Below are positions 8,284 to 18,659 of a stretch of 64,000 bases of DNA, piece by piece. Origin of the DNA: Bacteroidaceae bacterium (lineage in GTDB: Bacteria > Bacteroidota > Bacteroidia > Bacteroidales > Bacteroidaceae); assembly GCA_017559845.1 (NCBI GenBank), contig JAFYQQ010000077.1, positions 16,548 through 80,547 on the forward strand, in the 5' to 3' direction. Under the pieces are notes generated by a model that ran no database searches, was not told where the DNA came from, and was given only the letters and a program-made list of their open reading frames with translations. Each line of letters starts with the position of its first letter. The first letter of the stretch is position 1. The position numbers and the translations under genes were made by a program.

Positions 8284-11200
8284 TTACTTGATTGCCATCT
8301 TGTAGGTACGGCCATCGCCCTTGATTACATAGATACCAGGCTTCAGACTCATGCCACCGGCCTTACCGCTGTAAACCACCTGTCCGTTGGTTGCATATAC
8401 GGTTACGATGTCAGACTTAAGTACGGGATCAGAAGTAATCTTTTCGATTGCAGTGGCCATGTCGAATGTGGGATAGCTTCCTTCAGCCATATCACACTGC
8501 CAGGGAGCGCCCCAACCTACAACAGTGCTCTGCAGTGCAGCAAAGTTAGAACCGTCGTAGTAATGGATATTGCCCATCTTGTCACCTGCTGTATTGTCGA
8601 TACCGGCCAGGCTATTCCACATGATACCTACCTGCTCTTCAGTCAGAGGATTGTCATACATGCGCATGGTTACAATCTCAAAGTTACCTGCATTGTTAGG
8701 TGTGGAACCCTTGGTGGCATCGCAACCGATGTTGAGCACCTGTGCAAGTTCGCTGGATACCTGAACGTAGTCACCTTCAACATTTACAATATTGCTCAAT
8801 ACGCCGTTGATGTAAACATAGCACTTGTTCTCGTCCTTGTTCCATACACCTACTACATGATAGAAGGTCTTGGCCTGGGGCTTAACTGTACTGCTTACCC
8901 AGATGTACTTGCTGCTGCCGTCAGTGCTGATGTTGGGCTGGAATGAAATGTAGCCGCTAGTGCTCATAGAGAGACCTGTTCCGCCACCTTCGTGACCGCT
9001 GATAATCTTGCTTTCAGCTGCGGGCATCTTGTCGTAGTCAATCATGAATACAGCTTCAATAGAGTGGCTGTTGTCCAAAGCAGCCTTGAAGGCATCGTTG
9101 GTTGTGTACTGGATCTGGTAGTAGTCCTGTGCAGTTCCACCCCATTCACCGTCCAACTTGGCAACATAACGTCCATAAGTCTCATTGTAGTAAACTTCAG
9201 GAGTGCCAAATGCGACAATCGGATTCTGCATGGGAGAAACGTCAGTTGCAGTACCATCTTCGTTGAACACAACGTCCATCATGTCTGCTACAGGAACGTC
9301 TGCTGCAGGCTGAGAAGTGACAATGGGACCGAAGTTCTTGTCGGTGTTGTTCCATACGACAATGTCGTTGTAGGTGCTGGAAGGAGTGGTGATGCCCTGT
9401 CCACCGCCGATGATGCCGCCACCCTTGTTCATTGTTCCGGCTGCATAGGCCTGAAGGATGTTCAGCTTGTCAGATACGCGGCCCACCAGACCACCTGTAT
9501 ATTCAGCCTCACTGGTAATTTCCACGTTGGTATAACAATTCTTGATGTAAGCAGGTCCTTCTACAGTACCCACCAAACCACCGGCATATCCGCTGGGAAC
9601 ATTCAGCTTACCGCTTACCCATACGTTGTACAAGGTGCTGGTAATCTGCATACCCTTTTCATCCATGTAGTTGTTGTGTCCGATGCAGCCAGCAATGATA
9701 CCAGTACCGTTGACTGTGCCGATAACATTAGCGTTCTCGAAACCAACGTTGCGTACATCACCGCACAATGTACCGAAGAAGCTGTTGTCTCTCTGTCCGG
9801 GAACAGTGCAAGAGAAGTTACGGATGATATGACCACAACCGTCAAAGTCAATGAAGTTCTGGTATTTTCCGTTGTTTGCCTGCTTGTCTTCAGTATTCAG
9901 AGGAGTCCAATCCTCAACTTCTGCCATGTCAATGTCTGCAAGAAGCTGTACATAAGTCTTCTGACCGGCAACCATCTGTCTGCGCAAGCCTTCCATTTCT
10001 TCTGCAGTGGCAATCAAGATGGGATCATCCTGGGTTCCGGAGAACGGAATCATGCTGCCAGGAATCAGTTTTCTCAGTGCAGTGATGGCAGCCTTCATGT
10101 CAGCTACATCCTGTTCTGTCGCACTCAGAGTAACAATCTTCTCGTCTGCAGCGTTGCACAATGCAAGCAAAGCATCGGCTGCAGCCTGCAATTCGGGATG
10201 CTCGTCATAGTAAGAAAGACCTTCATCTGCAGTGTACAACTGGAATTCACTTACGTTCCAGTATGCATATCCAGAAGTGGCTTGCAACATATTGAAGCGG
10301 ATGTGCTGGTAGCTTCCGCCCAACATGATGGGCTCGGTGTTCTTGAAATGTGCATTGTTCTGGTTGGGAATTTCGGGATACTCAACCACGCAGATTTCTG
10401 CCCAAGAGGCTTCGTCGTCAGGAGTATTGGTAGCCAGAATACGAATCTTATTGGGAGTATCGTGCCATCTCTGCTCAGGAGTTCCGTCACCACGTCCAGA
10501 ATATTCCATATAGAATCCTCTTACAGGCTTGTCAAGGGCAACCTGCAGATACTGGGTTCCGGCTCTGAACTGGTCTTGTCCTGTACCAGAAGCATCTGAA
10601 TGGAAGAAGGTCGTTGTGCTGCCGTCAAGCAAGTTCTCAAGACCACCCTCTGTGCCCCACTGGCAGTTGGTAGAGAACTGATTGGTGTCATAAATCATGG
10701 GCTTTCCGCTCTTCTGCATGATGGGATTAAGCAGGTTGCGTGCTGCGATTGTAGCCAGACGCAATTCGTTGTTGATACCATCATAGTTAGAATAGCCTCC
10801 GTCTATCTGAAGTACTTTCATACGGCTCTGGTCAAGAACAGGAGAAGGATCTTCACCAATGGTCTGTCTCCATTCCATACATTCGGGATGTCCTTCATTT
10901 GCCTGGTTCAAAATGTAAGCGATTTCACCAGTAGCATAAACCTCAGCACTTACGCTGTTGCGAGAGTTGGTCATTGTTCCCAGATATGCGCCGCTGCGGC
11001 CTTCACCAGTAACAAACGAACCAGAGAAGCAGTAGTCCACAGTACCGTAGCGCTGTTTGTTGTCATCGCGGTTGTCACCAACGATCATACCGGCACGAGA
11101 GTGAGGATTGATGAAGTTCTTGTTCTCGAAACAAGCACGAACCAAACCACCATAGTTACCAGCAACCACACCACTGATAATTTCGCCAGAGTGGTTTACT

Positions 11201-14200
11201 CTTGAATTGATGATGGCACAGTTTTCAATCAGACCACCAGGAAGGTTCTGTCCGCAGAGAGCCGCATGGCGACCACTGTAAGCTGCTCTGTCACCGAATT
11301 CGAATACATAGTTGTCAATAATCAGGTTACGGATGGTTCCGGAGTTGTTGCCGAACACACCGCTGCTGGCATAATTGGAGTTATAAGTGGCAGTCAGATT
11401 CTTGATGCTATATCCACGTCCGTCAAATACACCCTGATAACCGGGAACGGTGATTTCGCCACCATAATTGTTCAGGGTTGAAGGAGTGGCATAACCGATG
11501 GGAGCATAGAAAGTAACGTCTGCCATATCAATGTCACCGGTAAGCACTGCATCCAGTGTGTTGCCGATACCGGCATTGACCAAAGATGCGAACATGATGA
11601 GTTCCTTGGCATTGCTGAGCTGAGCCACATTATTTTCAATTACGGGCATGAATGAGAGTCCTTCGAAGGGATTTACATTCTGAGCCTCTTCCTTAGAATA
11701 AGCGCCATCCAGATAAGCATTGGTGATGGTATTGTAAGATTCGTCCATCTTGGCTGCCTCTTCCTCGGTAATCATTTCAGAAAGGAACATTTCGCCGCTG
11801 ATTTCCTGCAATACCTCAGCCTTGGTCATCATGCTGGTATAAGCCATCTTGGTGTCATATACTTCCTGCATCAAATCGCCCAATTCCTTGATCTTTGCCA
11901 TCTTGTCCTGTGCAGAGGTTGCGGCAGAAATAGTACCGATGGTTTCTGCGACCTTGGCCTGGGTAGCAACTGAATAGTTAGGAGCGGCATAGGGATTTCC
12001 ATTATCGGCAGAGAAAGCGGGATACTTCTCGTTCAATGTGGTCAGACGAGCAGTCTGGCATTCCAACATACGATCCATTGCTGCAACAGAAAGTTCGTTG
12101 TCTATTTCGCCACAATAGGTCATGCTGAAGGGACCTACCCATGTCTGGTTAGCGGCCTTACAGCCGGGAGTAGAAATACCGATGGTAAGCGTGCTGTCTT
12201 CACCCACTTCGGCAATGAGGGTATGCTTGTAGATACCATCACCGAATGCATAAGCCAAAGCGCTGGTATTGGTGGGCAGATAGCCTATGGTATTGCCTTC
12301 AATGTCGGTTACAGGCTCGAACTTGTCAGCATGTGCGGGGGCAGGATCTGCGGGCTGCATGCCTTCAATCAGCGCTGCGGTGTAAACCTTGTTCTCACCG
12401 GCATAGATGAATGAGTTCTGCGCGTATGACTGGTTGTAACCGTCGGCACGGTATGCCGCATAGACAGTCAGTTCGTAGAAGCCGGGAATCAAGTTCTTAA
12501 TGGTCTGGTTCAGTTCCAGACGGGTTCCGGATTCGCCCACACGGGTAATGCCGGCATCGCCTACGTTAGTGAAGCCAAGTGCATTGTTGTAAGTCCATCC
12601 GTCGTTGTTGTTGGCAAAGTTTGCATTTACAATCATGCTGGTTACGTCAGCGCCTGCCATGTAACCGGTAGCAATGGCCTTGTCAAGCAACTGCTGGATA
12701 AAGGCTGCCTCTTGGGTCAGTGCCTCGTTGCCCAACAACAGATTTTCCATAATATACATATAAGAACCGTTGGGGAACTGGGTTGAGTCGGGTTCAACTG
12801 TTTCAGTCAGATAACTTTCAACCAATTCGCGGCCGGCACCACCAAAGTTGGTGTTCTCTTCCATATAAAGGCTGATTTCCTCTATCTTGGCCACGTATGC
12901 AGCATAAGCCTTGGCAGAAGCCTGCATTTCTGCGCGGACTGCCTTCATCTGTTCCAGCAGAGGAACAAACTCTTCAAGCTTCTCAATCTTTTCCAGTTCT
13001 TCAATCAGAGCGGCATAACGCGCGGTGATTTCTGCCTGACATACGGTTTCGTCCATGAAGGTACTCTCTTCATCAACCAGCAGACTGATGAATTCACTCA
13101 GACCGTCAGCAGAAATATTCTCGTTGGTTCCGCTCAAAGAAACCACAACCAAAGGCTTCTCCTTGTCCAATACGGGATATTCGTCGCCACCCAATTCCTG
13201 ACGCCATACACCGTTGGGGTTGAAGGTGCCACCGTTCAATAAGTAGGCTATTTCTCCGCTTTGGAATCTTTCTGCGCTTACATGATCCTGGCAGTTTGTC
13301 TTGCCGCCACCATAACCGCCACCGCGGCCTTCACCTGAAACATAGTTCTGAGAATAGCAGTTGATAATCTTACCCTGACGCTTGCTATTGTCGTCGCGGT
13401 TGTCACCTACGAGCATACCGGCACGGGGATAGGGCTGAATGTCATTGTTGTACTCGAAACAGTTCTGTATGGTACCGCCATAGTTACCTGCAACAAGACC
13501 GCTGACGATTTCACCGGTGTTCACCACGTGACTTTCCACCACATAGCAGTTCTCAATGAGACCTTCAACCAACTGACCGGCCAAAGCACCGTGACGACCG
13601 CCATAGCCGTTCTCCCAATAATAACCGACAACGCCCAAATTGCGCACAGTACCCGTTATGGTACCGAACACACCGCTGGCGCCATAGCTGCTGTTCACCG
13701 TGGCAGTCAGTCCGGAAATGGTAAAGCCTTGTCCATCATAAACACCGGCAAATCCGCGGTTTGCAATATCCTGACCGGTATGGTTCAGTTCGGCAGTTGT
13801 TGCCACACCAATGGGCACATAGCCTTCAATACCGCTCATGTCGATATCCGTTGTCTGACGCACATTCACTTCGCGGAAGAAACCGCTGTTTACACCTTCT
13901 GCCAAGGTCATGAGGTCCTCGGCACTGGTTACTTGGTACCAGCCTTCGGCATCCTGTTCCAGGTTCAGGCTTACACCACCGATGATGTCCATGTACTCTT
14001 CCTTGGTGATGAAATGGATGTTGCGGATATCCACTTCCACGTCGGGAGCTGTACCCAGGTCTATACGCAGGAACTGCCCTGCGGTTCCCCAGTTCAAACT
14101 CTTACGATAGTCTTCGATGCTCACATATTTCATTGTCCATTCCTCTGTGGCGGGAAGGTCGAAATGCATTTCACGACCGCCGGCAATGGGAGAGAAGAAG

Positions 14201-15195
14201 AACTCTGCATCGATGTCTGTGGTTGACTTGTACTCGAATGCCACAACCGTTTCGTTTTCCTTCAGGTCTGCCTGCAAGGGAGAAAAACGCACATAGGGGT
14301 CTGTGTTAGTTGTCTTGAAATGATAAACGTAAGGCTCAACCTGAGTCATTTCCAAACCATGAATGTCCTCACCGATGAGGAATCTGTCATTGCCGGCAGG
14401 AGCATCTGCATGCTCTTCCGCACCGGTATCCTTGGCCTTTACGTCCTCGTAAAGCGCAATGGCCTGCTCTGTGCTGAGCGGGTCGCTATAAATACGTGCC
14501 AAAGCAATATCGCCAGCAAAGCCACGTGCACAACTGTTATTGGGGTCGGTATCGCCACCGATGGCAAACCACATGTTGCCTTCACCAGCCTCTTTATACG
14601 AACCGTCCACATCGAATTTCTTCGCCAATGTTCCATCCACATAGACGTTCATCACACTCTTGGCAGGGTTGTGTACAGCCACGATGTGATAGTACTTGCC
14701 ACTTTCCGGTACGATTCCAGAAGTTACAATCTGGGCCTTTCCACCCACGTTAGCTTCAAAAGAAATCTGGTAGTTCTGACCGCTGTTGCCGACAAAAATC
14801 TGGCCACCGCCGCCTTCGTTTGTCGAAAGGATTGCAGCTTGATTGTGGCTGACATTAATGACATTACTGATGGGACGAATGAGGACTTCCCATGTAAAAC
14901 CATCCTTCAGCGCATCTCGGAAAGCCTGGTTTTCTTCGTAATTTACCCGGTAATAACTCTGAGGAAGGAATCCCCAAACATTACCATCAAGGCATGCTGT
15001 GTTCATGCCATACTTGAGGCTTTGCTTCACCTTTGGCCATCCAACGGCTTGCACCTCGTTCTTCATGGCGGATACGTCCTCGGCCGTTCCGTCCGTCTTG
15101 AATACCACGTCCAACAAGTCGGCCTGTGGAACTTGCGCCCACGAAGTCGCCACAATCATTGCAGTGGTCATCAACGACAAAAATCTTCTTTTCAT
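8284..15195 (-). CDS. giant secreted LamG / GLUG-repeat / discoidin-like protein
   Basis: A 2303-residue protein with a Sec signal peptide (cleavage likely after SWA, about residue 20). Approximate modules: LamG/concanavalin-like fold 22-252; beta domain 270-400; GLUG-rich beta-helix block 422-677; helical linker 700-840; CBM-like beta-sandwich 852-1027; helical linker to 1165; second GLUG block 1195-1455; F5/8C (discoidin)-like 1490-1655; third GLUG block 1730-1950; second LamG 1967-2197. The C-terminal 40 residues (VTVYATNGQVVYSG then LKPGIYVI) resemble a type IX secretion sorting tail. Both LamG modules begin with a similar D-L/M-L/M-DVVF stretch, suggesting internal duplication. Binding of glycans or host matrix is an inference; no catalytic motif is seen. 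It is monocistronic, with its own promoter and terminator. Confidence 0.8.
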   Translation of the reverse strand: MKRRFLSLMTTAMIVATSWAQVPQADLLDVVFKTDGTAEDVSAMKNEVQAVGWPKVKQSLKYGMNTACLDGNVWGFLPQSYYRVNYEENQAFRDALKDGFTWEVLIRPISNVINVSHNQAAILSTNEGGGGQIFVGNSGQNYQISFEANVGGKAQIVTSGIVPESGKYYHIVAVHNPAKSVMNVYVDGTLAKKFDVDGSYKEAGEGNMWFAIGGDTDPNNSCARGFAGDIALARIYSDPLSTEQAIALYEDVKAKDTGAEEHADAPAGNDRFLIGEDIHGLEMTQVEPYVYHFKTTNTDPYVRFSPLQADLKENETVVAFEYKSTTDIDAEFFFSPIAGGREMHFDLPATEEWTMKYVSIEDYRKSLNWGTAGQFLRIDLGTAPDVEVDIRNIHFITKEEYMDIIGGVSLNLEQDAEGWYQVTSAEDLMTLAEGVNSGFFREVNVRQTTDIDMSGIEGYVPIGVATTAELNHTGQDIANRGFAGVYDGQGFTISGLTATVNSSYGASGVFGTITGTVRNLGVVGYYWENGYGGRHGALAGQLVEGLIENCYVVESHVVNTGEIVSGLVAGNYGGTIQNCFEYNNDIQPYPRAGMLVGDNRDDNSKRQGKIINCYSQNYVSGEGRGGGYGGGKTNCQDHVSAERFQSGEIAYLLNGGTFNPNGVWRQELGGDEYPVLDKEKPLVVVSLSGTNENISADGLSEFISLLVDEESTFMDETVCQAEITARYAALIEELEKIEKLEEFVPLLEQMKAVRAEMQASAKAYAAYVAKIEEISLYMEENTNFGGAGRELVESYLTETVEPDSTQFPNGSYMYIMENLLLGNEALTQEAAFIQQLLDKAIATGYMAGADVTSMIVNANFANNNDGWTYNNALGFTNVGDAGITRVGESGTRLELNQTIKNLIPGFYELTVYAAYRADGYNQSYAQNSFIYAGENKVYTAALIEGMQPADPAPAHADKFEPVTDIEGNTIGYLPTNTSALAYAFGDGIYKHTLIAEVGEDSTLTIGISTPGCKAANQTWVGPFSMTYCGEIDNELSVAAMDRMLECQTARLTTLNEKYPAFSADNGNPYAAPNYSVATQAKVAETIGTISAATSAQDKMAKIKELGDLMQEVYDTKMAYTSMMTKAEVLQEISGEMFLSEMITEEEAAKMDESYNTITNAYLDGAYSKEEAQNVNPFEGLSFMPVIENNVAQLSNAKELIMFASLVNAGIGNTLDAVLTGDIDMADVTFYAPIGYATPSTLNNYGGEITVPGYQGVFDGRGYSIKNLTATYNSNYASSGVFGNNSGTIRNLIIDNYVFEFGDRAAYSGRHAALCGQNLPGGLIENCAIINSRVNHSGEIISGVVAGNYGGLVRACFENKNFINPHSRAGMIVGDNRDDNKQRYGTVDYCFSGSFVTGEGRSGAYLGTMTNSRNSVSAEVYATGEIAYILNQANEGHPECMEWRQTIGEDPSPVLDQSRMKVLQIDGGYSNYDGINNELRLATIAARNLLNPIMQKSGKPMIYDTNQFSTNCQWGTEGGLENLLDGSTTTFFHSDASGTGQDQFRAGTQYLQVALDKPVRGFYMEYSGRGDGTPEQRWHDTPNKIRILATNTPDDEASWAEICVVEYPEIPNQNNAHFKNTEPIMLGGSYQHIRFNMLQATSGYAYWNVSEFQLYTADEGLSYYDEHPELQAAADALLALCNAADEKIVTLSATEQDVADMKAAITALRKLIPGSMIPFSGTQDDPILIATAEEMEGLRRQMVAGQKTYVQLLADIDMAEVEDWTPLNTEDKQANNGKYQNFIDFDGCGHIIRNFSCTVPGQRDNSFFGTLCGDVRNVGFENANVIGTVNGTGIIAGCIGHNNYMDEKGMQITSTLYNVWVSGKLNVPSGYAGGLVGTVEGPAYIKNCYTNVEITSEAEYTGGLVGRVSDKLNILQAYAAGTMNKGGGIIGGGQGITTPSSTYNDIVVWNNTDKNFGPIVTSQPAADVPVADMMDVVFNEDGTATDVSPMQNPIVAFGTPEVYYNETYGRYVAKLDGEWGGTAQDYYQIQYTTNDAFKAALDNSHSIEAVFMIDYDKMPAAESKIISGHEGGGTGLSMSTSGYISFQPNISTDGSSKYIWVSSTVKPQAKTFYHVVGVWNKDENKCYVYINGVLSNIVNVEGDYVQVSSELAQVLNIGCDATKGSTPNNAGNFEIVTMRMYDNPLTEEQVGIMWNSLAGIDNTAGDKMGNIHYYDGSNFAALQSTVVGWGAPWQCDMAEGSYPTFDMATAIEKITSDPVLKSDIVTVYATNGQVVYSGKAGGMSLKPGIYVIKGDGRTYKMAIK

Positions 15196-15248
15196 GTTTT
15201 GAATTGATTTTTGGGTTAAAAATTAAATGAAATTCACTATATATGTTG

Positions 15249-15281
15249 CAAATATAACAAATATTCACAAATTCTCACAAA
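15249..15281 (-). promoter_or_regulatory. promoter of the giant LamG/GLUG gene
   Basis: Read on the minus strand, TATATTTG (15249-15256) is a perfect -7 box. A TTTG at 15278-15281 lies 21 bases upstream, slightly longer than the usual 19-20 spacing. Confidence 0.65.
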
Positions 15282-15412
15282 ATTTGGCCCAAAAACTGCC
15301 GGTATAAGCCCTAAATCCGTTTCGGTTTATATTTAAAAGTATCAAAAAACGGACGTACAAAGCCGTGTTCCGGCTCTCGTGCAACGATAAATACAGTTAG
15401 ACCGTGCGAAAC

Positions 15413-16333
15413 TTACTTCCCCACCTCGTCCATGATAAAATAAAGCGGTCTATGCTTCACTTCATTGTAAATCTTGCCTATATACTCGCCCGTGATACCC
15501 AGGGCAAGCAGAATGGTGCCGCCCACAAACCAAAGGGAGACGAGCAATGACGTCCAGCCCTGAATGGTGTTGCCGCGCACATATTCCACCAATGCCCAAA
15601 GGATTACGCCCAGGGCAATGAGAATGAAGGCAAGTCCCATAATCATAATCAGGCGAAGAGGCTTTACGCTGAAACTGGTGACGCCGTCCACCGCCAGGGA
15701 AAGCATCTTGGACAGCGGGTATTTGGATTCTCCGGCCTGTCGTTCCTTGCGGTCATAATATTCTTTCCGCACATTGAATCCGAGCAAAGGCACCATGCCG
15801 CGCAGAAACAGATTGCGCTCGTGATGGGCAAGCAGCGCACGCAATGCCCTTTGACTCAACAGGCGGAAGTCGGCATGGTTATAAACCGTCTCGCTGCCCA
15901 TCGCCGTCATGAAGCGGTAGAAAGCCTGTGCCGTCCAACGCTTGAACACACTGTCCGTGGCACGACTTGCCCGCACGCCATAGACCACATCTGCTCCTTC
16001 TGTATAGTCCTTCACCATGCGCCCGATGACATCCACATCGTCCTGCAGGTCGGCGTCTATGGAGACTATGGCTTCTGCCTCGCCTGCCACATGCTCCATG
16101 CCTGCCCACAAAGCCTGTTGGTGGCCCACATTATGTGCCAGACGCACGCCTCTGACTTCAGCATACTCCCCGCCCAGACGTTCAATCAGTGACCATGTGC
16201 CGTCGCGGCTGCCGTCATCTACATAGAGTATGCGTGCGGGACGCACAAGGCTTTGGATGACATTTGCCAGTTGGCGCGTGGTTTCGGCCAGGACGGCTTC
16301 TTCGTTATAGCAAGGGACAACGATGTAGATCAT
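15413..16333 (-). CDS. polyisoprenyl-phosphate glycosyltransferase (GtrB/DPM1-like GT2)
   Basis: A 306-residue GT2 enzyme of the dolichyl/undecaprenyl-phosphate sugar synthase type. It has VVPCYNEEAVL at the N-terminus, VDDGSRDGT near residue 40 and the metal-binding SIDADLQDD near residue 92. Two long C-terminal transmembrane segments follow (about 230-258 and 268-292), and the tail ends in KHRPLYFI, common in this subfamily. It should charge undecaprenyl phosphate with a sugar on the inner leaflet. It is the last gene of a four-gene leftward operon, 12 bases after a GtrA-type gene. GtrA proteins are thought to flip or assist such lipid-sugars, so the two make a coherent pair. Confidence 0.88.
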   Translation of the reverse strand: MIYIVVPCYNEEAVLAETTRQLANVIQSLVRPARILYVDDGSRDGTWSLIERLGGEYAEVRGVRLAHNVGHQQALWAGMEHVAGEAEAIVSIDADLQDDVDVIGRMVKDYTEGADVVYGVRASRATDSVFKRWTAQAFYRFMTAMGSETVYNHADFRLLSQRALRALLAHHERNLFLRGMVPLLGFNVRKEYYDRKERQAGESKYPLSKMLSLAVDGVTSFSVKPLRLIMIMGLAFILIALGVILWALVEYVRGNTIQGWTSLLVSLWFVGGTILLALGITGEYIGKIYNEVKHRPLYFIMDEVGK

Positions 16334-16345
16334 TGGATAGGATGT

Positions 16346-16729
16346 TTAAGGGTGAGACGATGGAGAGGTGAATACAAAGCGTACCAGAATAAAATTGACG
16401 GGAACGGCAACGGCATACACCGGAAGCGGAATCCATGCGGCCGGCATGCCCATCCACAGGAATAACTGGAAAAGCCCCATGTGGAGCAGAAAGTTGACGC
16501 CGTGTGCGCCCAACATACCCATAAGACGTTTCCATGAGGGAACGGCATGGAATGTAAAATAGCTGGTGGCAAAGAAGTTAAATACAAAGCTCAGCACATA
16601 GCCAATGGCATAGGCCAAGGTGGCGGGCATCAGGTTCATGAGCAGGTAATACAGCCCGTAATGCAGCAGCGTCGCCAATGCGCCCACCACCACAAAACGT
16701 CCCATCTGACCTATCAGCTGCCTTTTCAT
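16346..16729 (-). CDS. GtrA-family membrane protein
   Basis: A 127-residue, strongly hydrophobic protein with four predicted transmembrane helices (about 10-33, 38-58, 72-92, 98-118), matching the usual size and layout of GtrA. The sequence between helices 2 and 3 (FNFFATSYFTF) is the typical conserved GtrA stretch. The family is implicated in moving undecaprenyl-phosphate-linked sugars across the inner membrane for surface glycan modification. Its start overlaps the stop of the upstream sulfatase-type gene by four bases (ATGA type), so translation is probably coupled. It sits directly before the GT2 that would make its lipid-linked substrate. Confidence 0.88.
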   Translation of the reverse strand: MKRQLIGQMGRFVVVGALATLLHYGLYYLLMNLMPATLAYAIGYVLSFVFNFFATSYFTFHAVPSWKRLMGMLGAHGVNFLLHMGLFQLFLWMGMPAAWIPLPVYAVAVPVNFILVRFVFTSPSSHP

Positions 16730-18654
16730 TTCACAATGGTTTTACCTTGGTACAACAACGATTCCGCACATTGGATCATGCTAAACAGATATGCGCGCAT
16801 ATCAGACACGTTAACATTGGTACCATCGGCGGGTTTTCCGTCAAGATAGATATGTTCTTGGCCGGTGGATGGCTCGTACACATAGAATCGCCTTTCATCA
16901 CGCACACAGATTACATTGTCTGCCGTATAGAAGGCGAACGGACGACGTACCGACTGCAGATTCACACCAAAATTATGCTGTGGTGCAGGGATGCCGAGCA
17001 TGCTCAAAAGCGTGGGCTGAATGTCCATCTGCAAGGCCCAATCATTGCAGACCTTTGGCTCGGCACCAGGTACAAAGATTATCAACGGTACGTGGTTGTA
17101 GCTTTCCGGATTGACACTCTCCGCCTCGCCCACCAACTTGCCATGGTCACCAAGGAGTACAAACACCGTATTGTCATACCATGGTTTCTTACGAGCCTCA
17201 TCAAAGAACATACGCAAAGCCCAATCGGCATATTCCACAATGCGGGTTTCATCTTCCTGGGTACGCGCCTGAAAGTTATCAGGAATGACATAGGGCGGAT
17301 GGTTACTAATGCTCAACAGGGTTGCGAAGAAAGGCATGTCCGTTCCGCCGAAACGGTCGAGGGCATCCAACGCATATCGGTACATATAGTCGTCCTGTAC
17401 GCCAAAGCTGTTCACTACCTTTTCCTTCGGGTAGTTCTCCTGCGAATAAATCTCATCGTATCCGTTGGTGCGCAAAAAGGCGTTCATGTTGTCATACTGA
17501 CTTTCATGCGTCATGAAAAAGAGATTGTGGTATCCTGCCTCGCGCAACGCAGTGGGCAATCCGGAATAGACTGGGATGTGGCTGCCCTTCATCAGGTTGC
17601 GATACATCAGCGCCGGGTAGGAATAAAGCGTGGCATAAAGTCCGTGATTGGTGTGAATGCCAGCAGAATAACAGCGCGTATAGCCGATACTTTGGTGGAA
17701 CAGGCTGTCAAGGAAAGGCGTGAGCGGCTTTTCCTGACCGAATGTCTGCATGAAATCAGCACTCATTGATTCCATAAAAATCAGCACCACGTTGCGTTTG
17801 CCCAAGGCGGAATCTGCAGGCAGAAGTTCATATTGCAGAGGGGCATCCTCCGCTCCCTGGCGTTGCAGCATATCTTGCACGTTCTTCAGGGCCTCCGCCT
17901 CATCCATCAGGCCAAGGCGCACATTCTCCGGACGGAAATCGTCAAGCGTACTGGTGAGCAAGTTGAATGCCGGGTTCACACCCAATTGGTTCAAGAATGC
18001 GTCCTGGCAATAGTATGCCGCACTCACCTTGATGGGATTGTAGCCCCGGCGGCCTCTGATACCGAACAGGCAAAGTCCGATGCAGCAACAGCCTAAGAGC
18101 AGAACCGGAATTCTGCCCAACCAGGTCTTGGAAGGTTCGGGCAGAACAAACCCTGTAATCCACTTGTTGCCAAGCCAGACAAAAGCTGCAAACAGCACCG
18201 CAAAGGCAAGCATGGGCGGATAATACGAGGGTTCGCCAAACAGCATACCCAACGTGGTCAGTCCATATTCGGCCCAATTCCAAATGCTACTGTTGATATT
18301 CTTGAAAAAATAGAGGAAATAGGGTATGTTTGCGGCTGAAACGGCAAACGCCACACCCCAGAACACTTGCATCCAACGCACAGAAACCATCAGTGGCAAA
18401 CGGCTGCGCACACCGGCCAATGAAGAGAAAAGGATCACTGCCAACGGTACAATCAGAATGTAGCAGGCTATCACATTGTCAAACCACAGGCCGTGCAGAA
18501 ACGCCAGACTCTGTAGCCTGATGTCTCCCTCGGCATCTTCGCCCAACATGTAGTGCCCTGCGATAAAAAGGATAAGACGCAACAAGGCCAGCACAAAAAG
18601 TCCCAGCACATGAATGCCCGCCAAGGCTGCCAACTGCGATAAAAACCTTTTCAT
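16726..18654 (-). CDS. LTA synthase-like sulfatase / phosphoglycerol transferase
   Basis: A 642-residue membrane enzyme of the alkaline-phosphatase superfamily, LtaS-like branch. About five N-terminal transmembrane helices (residues 5-200) precede a periplasmic catalytic domain. Visible metal-site motifs are LIFMESMSADF (about 285), the Thr-containing GIHTNHGLYAT (about 330), ISNHPPY (about 450) and LLGDHGK (about 500). Such enzymes move phosphoglycerol or phosphoethanolamine head groups onto envelope glycans or lipid A. I chose the ATG at 18654, with GAGGG just upstream, over a TTG at 18663 that overlaps the preceding stop. The GDPD-like gene next to it suggests glycerophosphate chemistry in this operon; the actual substrate is unknown. 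Confidence 0.85.
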   Translation of the reverse strand: MKRFLSQLAALAGIHVLGLFVLALLRLILFIAGHYMLGEDAEGDIRLQSLAFLHGLWFDNVIACYILIVPLAVILFSSLAGVRSRLPLMVSVRWMQVFWGVAFAVSAANIPYFLYFFKNINSSIWNWAEYGLTTLGMLFGEPSYYPPMLAFAVLFAAFVWLGNKWITGFVLPEPSKTWLGRIPVLLLGCCCIGLCLFGIRGRRGYNPIKVSAAYYCQDAFLNQLGVNPAFNLLTSTLDDFRPENVRLGLMDEAEALKNVQDMLQRQGAEDAPLQYELLPADSALGKRNVVLIFMESMSADFMQTFGQEKPLTPFLDSLFHQSIGYTRCYSAGIHTNHGLYATLYSYPALMYRNLMKGSHIPVYSGLPTALREAGYHNLFFMTHESQYDNMNAFLRTNGYDEIYSQENYPKEKVVNSFGVQDDYMYRYALDALDRFGGTDMPFFATLLSISNHPPYVIPDNFQARTQEDETRIVEYADWALRMFFDEARKKPWYDNTVFVLLGDHGKLVGEAESVNPESYNHVPLIIFVPGAEPKVCNDWALQMDIQPTLLSMLGIPAPQHNFGVNLQSVRRPFAFYTADNVICVRDERRFYVYEPSTGQEHIYLDGKPADGTNVNVSDMRAYLFSMIQCAESLLYQGKTIVK

Positions 18655-18659
18655 AACCC

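Noticed and set aside
8992..15207. Long open frames on the plus strand opposite the giant LamG/GLUG gene
   Set aside because: They are shadows of the minus-strand gene, which has a signal peptide, recognisable modules and its own promoter and terminator.
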